A DNA stretch of 64,000 nucleotides from Methylocaldum sp002005105 (GTDB taxonomy: Bacteria; Pseudomonadota; Gammaproteobacteria; Methylococcales; Methylococcaceae). Positions 1 through 9,458 of this stretch are shown piece by piece. Location of the stretch: the NCBI RefSeq assembly GCF_051027545.1, contig NZ_CP194902.1, positions 4,836,001-4,900,000 of the forward strand, written 5' to 3'. The notes under the pieces are model-generated. The model was not told the DNA's origin. It was given only the letters and a program-made list of their open reading frames with translations, and made no database searches. Numbering within the stretch: the stretch's first letter is position 1; every line of letters begins with the position of its first letter. Both the position numbers and the translations under genes were made by a program.

Positions 1-2
1 AG

Positions 3-1694
3 GACGGAGTTCCGCTAAACCTCGCCGACGGAGGCTTCGACATGCAGGCAGTAGAGCCTCTGGCTGCCGAATACGTGGAAGTTTACCGCGGCGCTAACGC
101 ACTCATGTACGGCTCTACCACCCTTGGCGGAGCGATCAACTTCGTGAGCCGGACCGGATACACCGCGTCGCCTCTACAGCTACGCTTCGAATCCGGCAGC
201 TTCGACACTTACCGTGCCCAGGTGAGCTCAGGGCAAGTGATCGGCGATGCTGATTACTATATCTCCGGAACCTTCTTTTCTACCAACGGTTTTCGCAACT
301 GGAGCGAGCAGGAGAACGAGCGCATCTTCAGCAATTTCGGCTATCGCTTCAATGAGAACCTGGAAACGCGCTTCTACGTCACTTATGTCAACACCCAATC
401 GAACCTACCAGGAAGCTTAACCAAAGCGCAACTGGAAGACGATCCGACCCAGGCCAATCCAAGCAGCCTCAGAGGCCAGCAGAAGCGCGACTTCAGGCTG
501 ATGCGGCTCGGCAATACCACTACCTGGCGATGGGACGACAAGCAGCGCATCGACATCAGCAGCTTCTGGTCTTACAAGGATCTTTATCACCCTATTTTTC
601 AGGTTCTTGACCAGGTTTCCGACGATTACGGCATGAACATCCGTTACACCAACGAAAACGATTTGTTCGGCCGCAAGAATATTTTCATCCTGGGTCTATA
701 TCCGACCGGCGGCCGAACCCAGGACGACCGTTTCGTCAACGTCGGCGGCCACCGCGGCGCCAGAAGGGCCAAGAGTACGCAAGACGCCATCAACATCGAT
801 CTCTACGGCGAAAACCAACACTATATCTTGCATCAATTGGCCCTGGTTACCGGCCTTCAACTGTCCTATGCCTCACGCGAATATACCGATCGCTTCCTGA
901 GCAATGGCGATCAAAGCGACCACCAGGATTTCTTCGGGGTCAGCCCGAAAATCGGCGCGCGCTGGGAATTCACGGCCAATAGCCAAGCTTATGTGAATTT
1001 CAGCCGCAGTTTCGAACCCCCGTCATTCGGCGAACTGGTCGTCCAGCGGAACGGCGTTCCGCTTGAGCTGACGGCTCAAAGGGGCAGCACTGTAGAAATC
1101 GGAACGCGCGGCAGAGAGGGCATCGTCAACTGGGACTTGTCCTATTACCACGCTTGGGTAGAAAACGAATTGCTTCAACTGCGCGATCCCACCGATCCGA
1201 CCGCGACGGCGACGATTACCCGCAACGCGGACTCCACGACCGTACACCAGGGTATCGAACTCGGTTTCGAGGTCCGCCCCATAGACGATATCGTCCTGCG
1301 CCAAGCCTATATGTGGAACGATTTTCGGTTTGACAACGACCCGACCTACGGCGATAACCGCTTACCGGGAATCCCGGAACATTACTTGAGAACGGAACTG
1401 CGCTACGAGCATCCGTCCGGCTTTTACGCGGGTCCCAACGTGGAGTGGTCCGCGACCCGAATTCCGGTCGACCTGGCCAATACGCTGTCCGCCGATGCCT
1501 ACGCTATCATGGGTTTTCGCGCTGGTTATAGGACCAAACAAGGATTTTCCGCCTACTTCGAAGCGAAGAACCTGACCGACGAAAAATATGCGGCAACCAC
1601 TGGCGTCATCGCCAATGCCGACGGACGCGATGCGGCGCAGTTTTATCCGGGTGATGGGCGGGCTTTCTTCGGTGGCGTGGAATACCGGTTTTAA
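3..1694 (+). CDS. TonB-dependent outer-membrane receptor, 5' end missing
   Basis: Outer-membrane beta-barrel receptor that takes up a large ligand such as a siderophore, cofactor or glycan with energy from TonB. The frame is open from base 3, ahead of the first ATG at 42, and its first residues read DGVPLNLADGGFDM, a typical plug-domain segment, so the gene begins outside the window and the signal peptide and most of the plug are missing. Visible are the plug end (VEVYRGANALMYGSTTLGGA) and a full barrel with alternating aromatic and polar strands. The protein ends in GGVEYRF, with the terminal Phe expected for BAM-dependent insertion. The ligand cannot be told from this. It is followed by convergent stress genes and then the biosynthetic cluster; a link to the cluster product is speculation. 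Confidence 0.93.
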   Translation, partial: DGVPLNLADGGFDMQAVEPLAAEYVEVYRGANALMYGSTTLGGAINFVSRTGYTASPLQLRFESGSFDTYRAQVSSGQVIGDADYYISGTFFSTNGFRNWSEQENERIFSNFGYRFNENLETRFYVTYVNTQSNLPGSLTKAQLEDDPTQANPSSLRGQQKRDFRLMRLGNTTTWRWDDKQRIDISSFWSYKDLYHPIFQVLDQVSDDYGMNIRYTNENDLFGRKNIFILGLYPTGGRTQDDRFVNVGGHRGARRAKSTQDAINIDLYGENQHYILHQLALVTGLQLSYASREYTDRFLSNGDQSDHQDFFGVSPKIGARWEFTANSQAYVNFSRSFEPPSFGELVVQRNGVPLELTAQRGSTVEIGTRGREGIVNWDLSYYHAWVENELLQLRDPTDPTATATITRNADSTTVHQGIELGFEVRPIDDIVLRQAYMWNDFRFDNDPTYGDNRLPGIPEHYLRTELRYEHPSGFYAGPNVEWSATRIPVDLANTLSADAYAIMGFRAGYRTKQGFSAYFEAKNLTDEKYAATTGVIANADGRDAAQFYPGDGRAFFGGVEYRF

Positions 1695-1735
1695 CGTAGC
1701 GGCCGGATAGTACTCGATATCGACAAAATGAAATA

Positions 1736-1775
1736 ACGGGGCTTGCAATCTGACGCGTTCGGTTGCAAACCCCGT
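1736..1775. terminator. Hairpin between convergent genes, possible bidirectional terminator
   Basis: Two arms of 13 bases (1736-1748 and 1763-1775) pair with one mismatch around a 14-base loop. It lies between the convergent receptor and universal stress genes. No T-run follows on the plus strand. On the minus strand the hairpin is followed by a T-rich stretch (ttatttcatttt), so it fits better as a terminator for the minus-strand terC-usp transcript. Confidence 0.45.
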
Positions 1776-1910
1776 CGCCCCGTAGACTAACGGGCTGATC
1801 GTCAAGTCACTTTGAAACCTGGATAGGCGAGAACGTCACAAGCACCCGCATCCGTTCATACAGCGCACAATCCATTTATGACGCGGCGGAACGATCACGC
1901 ATCTACGGGA

Positions 1911-2336
1911 TTACTTCACAAGCAACACCGGCACTTCGCTCAGATGGATGACCTTGGTGGCTACCGACCCCATGAGCAGAGCCGCGACCGAACCAAGGCC
2001 GCGAGCGCTCATGACGATCTGATCGCAGCCCTTCTCTTTCGCGTATTGAACGATCACCTCAGCCGGGTTGCCGACACCGATATGAACGATGTACGGAATC
2101 CCGGCTCCGTCCAAAACTTTACGCGCCGACTCCAGGGCCTTGGTTCCCTCGTCATGGTGAAACGCGCGGATCTGTTCGGCATCGAGGAACATACGTACCT
2201 CGCCATGCAGCGGATGCTGGACATTAAGGAGATGAATCTCCAGCGGCTCCTTGTACCAGGCTGCCTTTTTGAGCACATGATCGACGGCGCGGATCGAATT
2301 TTCGGAGCCATCGACCGGAACCAATACTCTTAACAT
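1911..2336 (-). CDS. Universal stress protein, UspA family
   Basis: Small cytoplasmic nucleotide-binding stress protein of 141 residues, a usual length for a single-domain Usp. The N-terminus (MLRVLVPVDGSENSIRAV) is the classic first strand and loop of the Usp fold. The C-terminal half carries the ATP-binding glycine pattern in RGLGSVAALLMGSVATKV, followed by the strand VPVLLVK, so it is probably an ATP-binding Usp. It lies 25 bases downstream of the TerC-type gene on the same strand and is probably co-transcribed with it. Its physiological trigger cannot be read from the sequence. Confidence 0.93.
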   Translation of the reverse strand: MLRVLVPVDGSENSIRAVDHVLKKAAWYKEPLEIHLLNVQHPLHGEVRMFLDAEQIRAFHHDEGTKALESARKVLDGAGIPYIVHIGVGNPAEVIVQYAKEKGCDQIVMSARGLGSVAALLMGSVATKVIHLSEVPVLLVK

Positions 2337-2361
2337 GCGTATTCTCCTGGAATAGGTGGCG

Positions 2362-3099
2362 TTAGCCCGTTTTGCCCGATTTCGGCTGCTCGTCTTCGGC
2401 GGCGAGATCCACTACCCGGTGCTGTGCCGTCGTCGCTTTACGCTGCGCCAACCACTTGCCGGCCAAGACCACCAGAACGGCACCGGCAAAGGGGATTACG
2501 TCATGCAGCCAATGGCCCTCCGGCCCGGGCCACGCCGGATCGGTGACCAGCATTTCGCCCGATACGAAACCGAGCAAAGCGGCCCCGAGCACAATGATTA
2601 CCGGGAACCGGTCCATCAAGCGCAGAATGACGGTGCTGCCGAAAATCACTAGGGGAATACTGATCGCCAGACCGAGTATCAGGAGCAGTACGTTGCCTTT
2701 CGCCGCCGCGGCAACTGCGATAACGTTGTCGAGGCTCATGACCAGATCGGCAATCAAGATCGTCCGGATCGCAGCGATAAGATTATCGTGGCCGTCGACA
2801 CCCTCGCCGCCGTCACCCTCGGGCAATAGCAACTGCACGGCAATCCAGAACAGCAGCACGCTGCCGATGATCTTCAAATAAGGAAGCCGCAACATTTCCA
2901 CTGCGACTAAGGTGAGGACGACCCTCATCAAAATGGCGGCAACCGATCCCCAGACTATGGCGAGATTGCGCTGTTGTTCCGGGAGTGAACGCGCGGCGAG
3001 AGCGATTACCACCGCGTTGTCGCCCGAGAGAATGATATTGACGACGATAATCTCGCCGAGTCCGATCCAGAACTGAGGATCGACAAAAAGTCCTGACAT
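2362..3099 (-). CDS. TerC/YjbE-family integral membrane protein
   Basis: Inner-membrane protein of 245 residues with about seven hydrophobic segments. The family marks are the acidic motifs GDNAVVIALAARS near the N-terminus and MSLDNVIAVAAAA in the middle, each placing an Asp-Asn pair in the membrane. Members of this family are linked to manganese efflux and metal ion homeostasis; which metal applies here is not shown. The C-terminus is a charged cytoplasmic tail. The gene heads a two-gene unit with the universal stress protein and is divergent from the P450 gene across about 140 bp. I looked for a yybP-ykoY manganese riboswitch in that gap and did not recognise one. Confidence 0.9.
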   Translation of the reverse strand: MSGLFVDPQFWIGLGEIIVVNIILSGDNAVVIALAARSLPEQQRNLAIVWGSVAAILMRVVLTLVAVEMLRLPYLKIIGSVLLFWIAVQLLLPEGDGGEGVDGHDNLIAAIRTILIADLVMSLDNVIAVAAAAKGNVLLLILGLAISIPLVIFGSTVILRLMDRFPVIIVLGAALLGFVSGEMLVTDPAWPGPEGHWLHDVIPFAGAVLVVLAGKWLAQRKATTAQHRVVDLAAEDEQPKSGKTG

Positions 3100-3241
3100 G
3101 ATTATTGCTTCCGGCCGAGGTGTGGTCCTGATGAGGGAAGGAAATTTCGAACATCCTTAAAAGAAGATATTTTCACCGCGTGACGGCGAAGTAGCAAGCA
3201 ACCGGTCGAGGAGCAAACTGTGCCGGAAAAATCTCCCGTTT

Positions 3242-4510
3242 ATGGATCTGTCGTGGATCGGGTATCTTCGACCGTCTCCAACAACCTATTGGACAGAATT
3301 GGCCGCCGTGCTCAACATCAATATCGACTCCCCCGCCTTCTTTGCCGATCCTTATCCGTTCTATGCCAAGTTGCGCAGTGACGCACCGATTTGTCCGCTC
3401 ATGCCCGGCATCTGGCTGGCGACACGCTACCAGGATGCCAATCGAATTCTCCGCGACGCCCGCTTCGGCAAGGATTTTCTGGCGGGAGTCGCCAGCCGCT
3501 ACGGAAAGGACGCCGTCATGGAGCCGGCCTTTCAGATGGTGAATCGGTTCATGCTGCTGATGAACCCTCCGGAGCACACGCGACTGCGCACGCTCGTCAG
3601 CAAAGCTTTCGGCGTGAAACAGGCCCCCGAGCTGCGCTATCTGGCCCAGCGGGAAACTCATCGGCTGATAGACGGCTTTATCGATAGCCGCCGCGCCGAT
3701 TTGGTCAATACATTCGCTTATCCGCTTCCAGTCCGGATCATCTGCGCACTTCTCGATATACATCTCGAGGACAGCCTCCGATTCCTCGCCGACACCCAAG
3801 CACTGGTCAAGGTGTTCGAATTGAGTCCGATCGGTGCCGACGAAATCGACGCCGCCAACCGGGCCTCGCACGCATTCGACCGCTATTTCCGCGAAATTTG
3901 CCGCGAACGTCGCAAAAATCCTGGCAATGACCTGGTTTCCTTGCTCCTTCAGGCCGGGGAAGGCGAAGATCGGTTGAGCGAGGATGAAATCATCGCCAAT
4001 ATGGCGCTACTGTTTCTGGCGGGGCACGAAACCACGGCCAATATGATTGGCAATGCGCTATTGACACTATTTCGGCATCCCGACCAGTTGGATTTGCTTC
4101 GAGGAAACCCGTCATTGCTGCCGCAAGCCGTGAACGAGTGTCTTCGTTACGAGACTTCCGTTCATATCGCCGCTCGCGTTGCCATGCAGGATGTCGCCGT
4201 CGGGGCGGTAACGGTCAAGCAAGGAGAGACGGTCTACATCAATCTCGGTGCAGCCAACCGCGATCCGGCCGTGTTCAAAGAACCCGAGCGATTCCTGATC
4301 GAACGCGCCGAACTTCCGCAAAAACCGCTGTCCTTCGGCGGCGGCATGCATTACTGCCTGGGAGCCCGGCTCGCGCGCATCGAGCTCGAAACGGCGCTTG
4401 ACGCCCTGCTCCGCAGGCTGCCGGAGCTACAGTTGGAGAACATCGATCATCCATCGTGGAAGCCGACCATTACCATCCGCGGCCTGGCCCATTTGCTGGC
4501 GCATTGGTAG
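3242..4510 (+). CDS. Cytochrome P450 monooxygenase
   Basis: Soluble bacterial-type P450 of 422 residues that would oxidise a small molecule using electrons from a ferredoxin or similar partner. No redox partner is encoded nearby. Visible are the I-helix oxygen-activation motif AGHETT (residues 260-265), the ExxR motif E299-R302, and the haem loop FGGGMHYCLGA with Cys372 as thiolate ligand, so all catalytic parts are intact. The start is uncertain: ATG at 3242 lacks a strong ribosome site, and GTG at 3308 would place the start just before the usual FFADPYPFY segment. It opens the putative biosynthetic cluster and is convergent with the AlkB-like gene (35-bp gap). Its substrate is unknown; tailoring of the cluster product is inference. 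Confidence 0.95.
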   Translation: MDLSWIGYLRPSPTTYWTELAAVLNINIDSPAFFADPYPFYAKLRSDAPICPLMPGIWLATRYQDANRILRDARFGKDFLAGVASRYGKDAVMEPAFQMVNRFMLLMNPPEHTRLRTLVSKAFGVKQAPELRYLAQRETHRLIDGFIDSRRADLVNTFAYPLPVRIICALLDIHLEDSLRFLADTQALVKVFELSPIGADEIDAANRASHAFDRYFREICRERRKNPGNDLVSLLLQAGEGEDRLSEDEIIANMALLFLAGHETTANMIGNALLTLFRHPDQLDLLRGNPSLLPQAVNECLRYETSVHIAARVAMQDVAVGAVTVKQGETVYINLGAANRDPAVFKEPERFLIERAELPQKPLSFGGGMHYCLGARLARIELETALDALLRRLPELQLENIDHPSWKPTITIRGLAHLLAHW

Positions 4511-4545
4511 GGGCGAACAATCGCGAGCGCTCCCTTTCGGTCATC

Positions 4546-5598
4546 TTATACGTTTTCTTGCGAATCGACCCAAGCCCGGTATTTCTCGTTACGCCTCAGC
4601 ACCATCACCGCCATGCCCCAATATCCGTAAGGCATGGCGGGTCCTTCGGTCGGTGCGCACAGTTCCGGATAAGGTATCCCGGGGCGACGATGATGGTCGG
4701 CGTGCCGCGTGAGGCCCAGAAACAGAAACAGGCTGACCGCGGAGTCGTTGCGCCAGGCTGCTAAACGCGACCGGCCGGAGGCTTGGGTCAAACCGTAATG
4801 CTGGAAGTAATTGACGGATTCCAAGATCCGTATGGCGAGATAGGCGCATCGCAGAAACACCGCTGCCGCCAAGAGCCCGAACAGCCAGACGTATGCTGCG
4901 AGCCAAACGGCTTCGACGGCCGCTCCGGTCAAAGTAGCCCTTCGATCGGCATTCCAGGCAATCCGCCATTGTTGAATCGCCACGCGCCGAAAAAAGTCCT
5001 CGTAGCATTCGCCAGCAATAGCGGTCGACGGATCCAGCGCACTGCCCAGCATGGCATGATGAGCCCGCTTGTGCGCGATCGAAAAATGATCGTAAAACAC
5101 GGTGGCAAACAGAAATCGTCCCAGCATCCGGTGCCATCGGCGATGTTTGTGGATGAGTTCGTGGGCAGGACAAATTGCCGCGCAGCAAAAATTGGCTCCG
5201 GCCATGATCCGGACGGCCAACAGATTGCCCAGGCTATTCGCAACTTCCAGCGGGCCGGCCCATCTAAGCCGCGAGACCAAGAGTCCCAAAGCGAGGGCGT
5301 TCAGTATCTGCAATAGAACTAGCGCATACAGGATTCCGTCGAAAAACCAGCGCGGAGCGTCGGCAGGCACCGACCGCCGCTCGGAAGGACCGAAACAATC
5401 GGCCGCAAAGAGTGCGCCCATCGGCAATGTCCAAGCCAAGGCCTGAACCGCCGGATGGGGGCCGGTTGCGAAAAACGCGAAAATGCAGATCGGCATAAAC
5501 AGGCTGAGACCGAAACCGCACCACCAAGGCGGTAGAAAATCCGGCAGACGAACCGTTCTCGGAATCCCGACCCCCGCAGTTTTCGTTAGAATGTCCAT
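4546..5598 (-). CDS. AlkB-like di-iron integral-membrane oxygenase (alkane hydroxylase/desaturase superfamily)
   Basis: Membrane enzyme of 350 residues with paired hydrophobic segments and the histidine boxes of AlkB-type non-haem di-iron hydroxylases: HELIH (146-150), HKRAHH (176-181), NYFQHYGL (His267) and LTRHADHH (His299, His302, His303). These correspond to the HELGHK, HxxxHH, NYxEHYGL and LQRHSDHH boxes of alkane 1-monooxygenases. The family hydroxylates or desaturates alkyl chains at the membrane; the substrate here is unknown. The start is chosen at 5598 because the longer ATG at 5697 would overlap the divergent carbamoyltransferase by about 80 bases. Even so only 18 bases separate the two start codons, so promoters must lie inside the genes. 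No rubredoxin gene is seen nearby. Confidence 0.88.
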   Translation of the reverse strand: MDILTKTAGVGIPRTVRLPDFLPPWWCGFGLSLFMPICIFAFFATGPHPAVQALAWTLPMGALFAADCFGPSERRSVPADAPRWFFDGILYALVLLQILNALALGLLVSRLRWAGPLEVANSLGNLLAVRIMAGANFCCAAICPAHELIHKHRRWHRMLGRFLFATVFYDHFSIAHKRAHHAMLGSALDPSTAIAGECYEDFFRRVAIQQWRIAWNADRRATLTGAAVEAVWLAAYVWLFGLLAAAVFLRCAYLAIRILESVNYFQHYGLTQASGRSRLAAWRNDSAVSLFLFLGLTRHADHHRRPGIPYPELCAPTEGPAMPYGYWGMAVMVLRRNEKYRAWVDSQENV

Positions 5599-5616
5599 AG
5601 GCTTTCGGAATCGGCG

Positions 5617-7380
5617 ATGAAAAAACACGACACCCGAACGTATTATGTTGGCCTCTGCGCGACCTATCACGATCCGGCGCTGTCCATCCTGAACCATGCG
5701 GGCGAGATCTTATTCGCGGAGGCTACCGAACGCCACCTTCAATACAAGCGCGCCCTGAATTGCGAGCCGGACAACCTATACCTTATCCCTAAGCTTCTGA
5801 GCGAGCATTGCGGCGATGCCGATGAGTTCGTCATTGCTTGCAACTGGCGCCGATCCCGGCCGATCTACGAAAGACTCGCGAAGATGCTCGGCTGGCTGTC
5901 GCCCCGGGGCATCCTGAACGGCAAAGGACGCCGTCTTACCACGTGGCTGGAAATGTATCAGATCCACCACATGCTGGCTTGCCAGCACCACGCCATGCGG
6001 CGGATCGGGCTCAACCTGGCGCGAACATTGGGCCGCGACTTTCCCGGCGCATCCGTCCGTTTCCGCCATTACGACCATCATCTGACCCATGCCGCGCTGG
6101 CGTGTTACGGGAGTCCTTTCGACGAGGCGGCCTGCGCGGTAATCGATTCTTATGGCGAGGAAGGCTCCATGGCGTTCTTCGCCTATCGCAACGGACGCCT
6201 GAAACCTCTCTTCGAAGCACGCGGCCCGCTCAGCTTGGGATTCTACTATATGAAGCTCACCGAGCTATGCGGTTTCGATTGGATAGGCGGCGAGGAATGG
6301 AAAGTCATGGGGCTCGCGTCCTACGGACGGATCGACGAGGAGGTCTTGAGCTGGCTGCGCGGCACGATGCGGATCGAGGGCTTGCGCCTGGCTCCCGATT
6401 ACGAACGATTCTTCGAGTACCTGAACCGCCTGATAACCCGTCGGAGATTGAAGAATCAAGCACCGGAGGCCGTCGCGGATTTGGCCCATACCGGCCAGCA
6501 TTTCTTCACCGAGACCGTCAACCGGCTCATCGCCAATCTCCACGAACTCGCCTCGTCCGATAATCTGGCTTTCGGAGGAGGATGCGCGCTCAACTCGGTC
6601 TGCAACGGTCAGCTGTTGGCACATACGCCGTTCCAATCGCTGTACGTCCCGCCGGCACCTGCCGATGACGGGACCGCCTTAGGCGCAGCCCTGCTGGCGT
6701 TTCACGACGACCATCCGGAAAGCCGGACGGAACCCCGCCGCCTTTCGCCCTATTTAGGTAGCCGCATCAAGCGCGACGCCATTGAACGTCTCGCTCAGTA
6801 CGCACAACTTCCGGTTCGACACTTGCCGGATGGAGCCGTAATAACCGCTGCCGCGGATCTTCTGGCCCAGGGAAAAATCTTGGGCTGGGTTCAAGGCTGC
6901 GCCGAATTCGGCCCCCGCGCGCTGGGCAATCGTTCCATTCTGGCCGACCCCAGGTCGCGGGACATGGGCGAGCGCATCAACCGAGACGTGAAATTCCGCG
7001 AACGCTTCCGTCCCTATGCGCCGGTCGTTCTGCACGAGCACGGTCCGGATTTCTTCGAAAACTACCAGGAAAGCCCTTATATGGATCGTACCCTGCGCTT
7101 CAGGCCCACCGTACTTGACCGGGTGCCCGCCGTGGTCCACGTCGACGGCACCGGTCGGCTGCAAACGCTCAAGCAAGACTGGAATCCGCGTTTTCATGCG
7201 CTGCTCGGCGAATTTCATCGACGAACCGGCGTGCCGGTCCTGCTCAACACCAGCTTCAACGTCATGGGCAAACCCATCGTGCACAGCGTGGAGGACGCCG
7301 CCGGCGTATTGCTCACGTCCGGCCTCGACGCCCTGGTCATCGACGATCATCTGTTCACCAAGCCAGGTCTTCAGCCATGA
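5617..7380 (+). CDS. Carbamoyltransferase, NodU/CmcH/TobZ family
   Basis: Enzyme of 587 residues that in this family transfers a carbamoyl group from carbamoyl phosphate, through carbamoyl-AMP, to a hydroxyl of a natural product. The Kae1-like N-terminal domain carries the metal-binding histidines in HYDHHLTHA (151-159), then DSYGEEGSMAFF and the segment EEWKVMGLASYG. The C-terminal part shows FGGGCALNSVCNG, PADDGTALGAAL and GCAEFGPRALGNRSI, as expected for a full-length member. It overlaps the next gene by four bases (ATGA), which implies translational coupling. Nodulation, cephamycin and tobramycin enzymes are the known relatives; nothing here identifies the acceptor, which would probably be a hydroxyl made by one of the neighbouring oxygenases. 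Confidence 0.94.
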   Translation: MKKHDTRTYYVGLCATYHDPALSILNHAGEILFAEATERHLQYKRALNCEPDNLYLIPKLLSEHCGDADEFVIACNWRRSRPIYERLAKMLGWLSPRGILNGKGRRLTTWLEMYQIHHMLACQHHAMRRIGLNLARTLGRDFPGASVRFRHYDHHLTHAALACYGSPFDEAACAVIDSYGEEGSMAFFAYRNGRLKPLFEARGPLSLGFYYMKLTELCGFDWIGGEEWKVMGLASYGRIDEEVLSWLRGTMRIEGLRLAPDYERFFEYLNRLITRRRLKNQAPEAVADLAHTGQHFFTETVNRLIANLHELASSDNLAFGGGCALNSVCNGQLLAHTPFQSLYVPPAPADDGTALGAALLAFHDDHPESRTEPRRLSPYLGSRIKRDAIERLAQYAQLPVRHLPDGAVITAAADLLAQGKILGWVQGCAEFGPRALGNRSILADPRSRDMGERINRDVKFRERFRPYAPVVLHEHGPDFFENYQESPYMDRTLRFRPTVLDRVPAVVHVDGTGRLQTLKQDWNPRFHALLGEFHRRTGVPVLLNTSFNVMGKPIVHSVEDAAGVLLTSGLDALVIDDHLFTKPGLQP

Positions 7381-9458
7381 CCGCGTCGCCGGATTTCCGC
7401 TCTCTTTGCCAGGTTCTGCTGAACGATCCTCCCGATCGAGGAACTCTGCAAACCGCCGAAGAGTTCGTGAAAGCCGCTTTGATCGAAGCTCAAGAGCAGC
7501 AAAATCGACCCGACTTCCAACTCGAAACCTGGGTGCCGGTTAACGCGCCGAATGTCGCCGACCCAGCCGAACGACGATCGTTGCTCTTGGCTCTCAGTCC
7601 AAGCGCGTTGCTCGAAGGCGCGTGGCTGGCCCGCGTATCCCAGCCGGCCACGGGCCATTTGTCCGCGCACGGTCACCTATTTGCGATTTACTGCCGAACG
7701 ATCGGGCTGGAGGACGACTCACCGCCCCTTTCCCTACATTTCCGGAGCTTGTTGACGAATTCGACCATAACGCTCCCGCCCATTTACAGCCCTACTTTTT
7801 TCAGCGACCGGCGTTTCCCCGATTTCGCCCTGCGCATGCCCTGCCTCCATCTCGGCCTGATGCACAAACCCCGTACCTTCTTTCCGGAGCTGCTGGGCTA
7901 CACCCTTGCTCATTGCTTTTTGGATTCGGCTTGGTGGGCTACTCTCTCGGATAGCCCTGAAACCGCTTGGATTTCGGCACGGGAACGATTTTCGAACGCT
8001 GTCCGTCCTTTGGCATCAGCTGCGTTGGAGTCCCACCTCCGGGAATACGGCCACTTGGCGCGTATCCGCGCCGGCTGGCACCTCTACCGCCATGCGTTCG
8101 AATCACTTCTGCTCGCTTTCTCCGCCGACCGGAATCGACGCCCGACGGCCGCCGACGCCATGGCCGACATCGTTAGGGCGAAGTGCCGGTACGCCGTCGG
8201 CTACCATCGTCGGGTGATGCTCCAAGAGCGTAGCCTTGATCAATGGCTGGCACAGGCCGAGGACGATCCCGGTGCGATGCTCGAAGCATTGCGCACCTCG
8301 CCTTATGTGGATCTCCGATGTCCAGCCGCCGGCCGGCTGATTCGAGCCATGCAATTCGGTGGCGCCATGTTCGGCGTGTTCACCGAAGAGGAACGGCGGT
8401 CCTGTCTCAACTGGATCGAAAATCCCGATGCCGAATCGGAAGCAATCGACGCCGGCGAAACGGCTCGCCGGTCCATTAGCGAACCCCGTGCAGTGCCAAC
8501 TCCACAGAACGCACGGGCTGGACCGAAAAAACACCAGCCCTCGCCGCCTGCCATGAGCCGCCGACGGCTCTTCTCCGCGCTGCTCCGTGCCGAATCCGCC
8601 GGCGACTGCCCGCCCGAAGCGACGATCGCGGTGAAGCGCATTCTTGGCCGCAGCCGATGGCTGGACTTGCTGAAACCGATCCGTCGTTCTTTGCGCCATT
8701 ATCATCCGGCGGCCTTCAGCGAGTGGATAGAAGCCGCTTATCGGCAGGAAGCCGCGCGCTATCGTCCCCTGAACGGCAATCCCAGGATTGGGCGGGAGTT
8801 TTGTCTTTGGGCAATTCTGCAACTGGCGCCGTCCATTCTGGTCGACGGCTGCTGGCTGGCCGCCATTCCGACGGCCTCCGAAAATCTCGGCGAGATCGAA
8901 CGGCATCTGTTGCATATCTATGCCGACGAGGTGGGAAACGGCAGACCGGGACGCAATCATGCCAATGTCTATCGACGGCTGCTGGAGAGCTTGGACTTGG
9001 CGATTCCCGAGTTCGAGACCGAAGGCTTCGCCCAGGATCGAAGATTAACCGACGCCGCGTTTGAATTGCCGGTTTACATGCTGGCTATCGGGCTGCTCAA
9101 GGACCGCTATTTCCCGGAACTGCTGGGTCTCAATCTCGCCATCGAGTTGAGCGGACTCGGGGCCGGCTATATGCAGGTTGCGGATATTCTCCGCCATTAC
9201 GGAATCGATCCCACCATCATTCAACTTCACCAGACCATCGACAATCTGGCATCCGGGCATGCGGGCCGGGCACGCGACGCCATCCTGCTCTACCTGGACC
9301 GAGTACGACAGCGGAGTGATTTTTCGGGCATGCAAGAAGCATGGCGCAGAATCCGGTTAGGTTACGTATCCCTCGGCGTCGCCATTCTGCCGATGACGGG
9401 CCGATTCATGCAGCGCTATTTTGCTGACCGTTTGAAGACGGCGTACCCGACAAGATAG
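7377..9458 (+). CDS. Tandem haem-oxygenase-like di-iron oxidase (iron-containing redox enzyme family), N-terminal domain degenerate
   Basis: A 693-residue protein made of two related halves. The second half (about 400-693) has the ligand pattern of haem-oxygenase-like di-iron oxidases (SznF, UndA and BesC superfamily): Glu518 and His528 in DEVGNGRPGRNH, Glu590 after FPELLGLNLAIE, and His618, Asp622 and His628 in HQTIDNLASGH. The first half aligns by eye (FFPELLGYTLAHC against YFPELLGLNLAIE), but Thr108, a Leu and Cys180 sit where Glu518, His528 and Glu590 should be, so it probably binds no metal. A low-complexity linker near 360-385 separates them. Relatives oxidise amines, fatty acids or amino acids with oxygen. 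It overlaps the carbamoyltransferase by four bases. The reaction is unknown. Confidence 0.82.
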   Translation: MTASPDFRSLCQVLLNDPPDRGTLQTAEEFVKAALIEAQEQQNRPDFQLETWVPVNAPNVADPAERRSLLLALSPSALLEGAWLARVSQPATGHLSAHGHLFAIYCRTIGLEDDSPPLSLHFRSLLTNSTITLPPIYSPTFFSDRRFPDFALRMPCLHLGLMHKPRTFFPELLGYTLAHCFLDSAWWATLSDSPETAWISARERFSNAVRPLASAALESHLREYGHLARIRAGWHLYRHAFESLLLAFSADRNRRPTAADAMADIVRAKCRYAVGYHRRVMLQERSLDQWLAQAEDDPGAMLEALRTSPYVDLRCPAAGRLIRAMQFGGAMFGVFTEEERRSCLNWIENPDAESEAIDAGETARRSISEPRAVPTPQNARAGPKKHQPSPPAMSRRRLFSALLRAESAGDCPPEATIAVKRILGRSRWLDLLKPIRRSLRHYHPAAFSEWIEAAYRQEAARYRPLNGNPRIGREFCLWAILQLAPSILVDGCWLAAIPTASENLGEIERHLLHIYADEVGNGRPGRNHANVYRRLLESLDLAIPEFETEGFAQDRRLTDAAFELPVYMLAIGLLKDRYFPELLGLNLAIELSGLGAGYMQVADILRHYGIDPTIIQLHQTIDNLASGHAGRARDAILLYLDRVRQRSDFSGMQEAWRRIRLGYVSLGVAILPMTGRFMQRYFADRLKTAYPTR

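Noticed and set aside
3100..3241. Manganese (yybP-ykoY) riboswitch before the TerC-type gene
   Set aside because: This family often carries one, but I could not find its conserved loops in either reading of the gap.
3173..3871. Minus-strand frame of 232 residues
   Set aside because: It lies opposite the P450 gene, which has complete motifs. The frame has no family resemblance.
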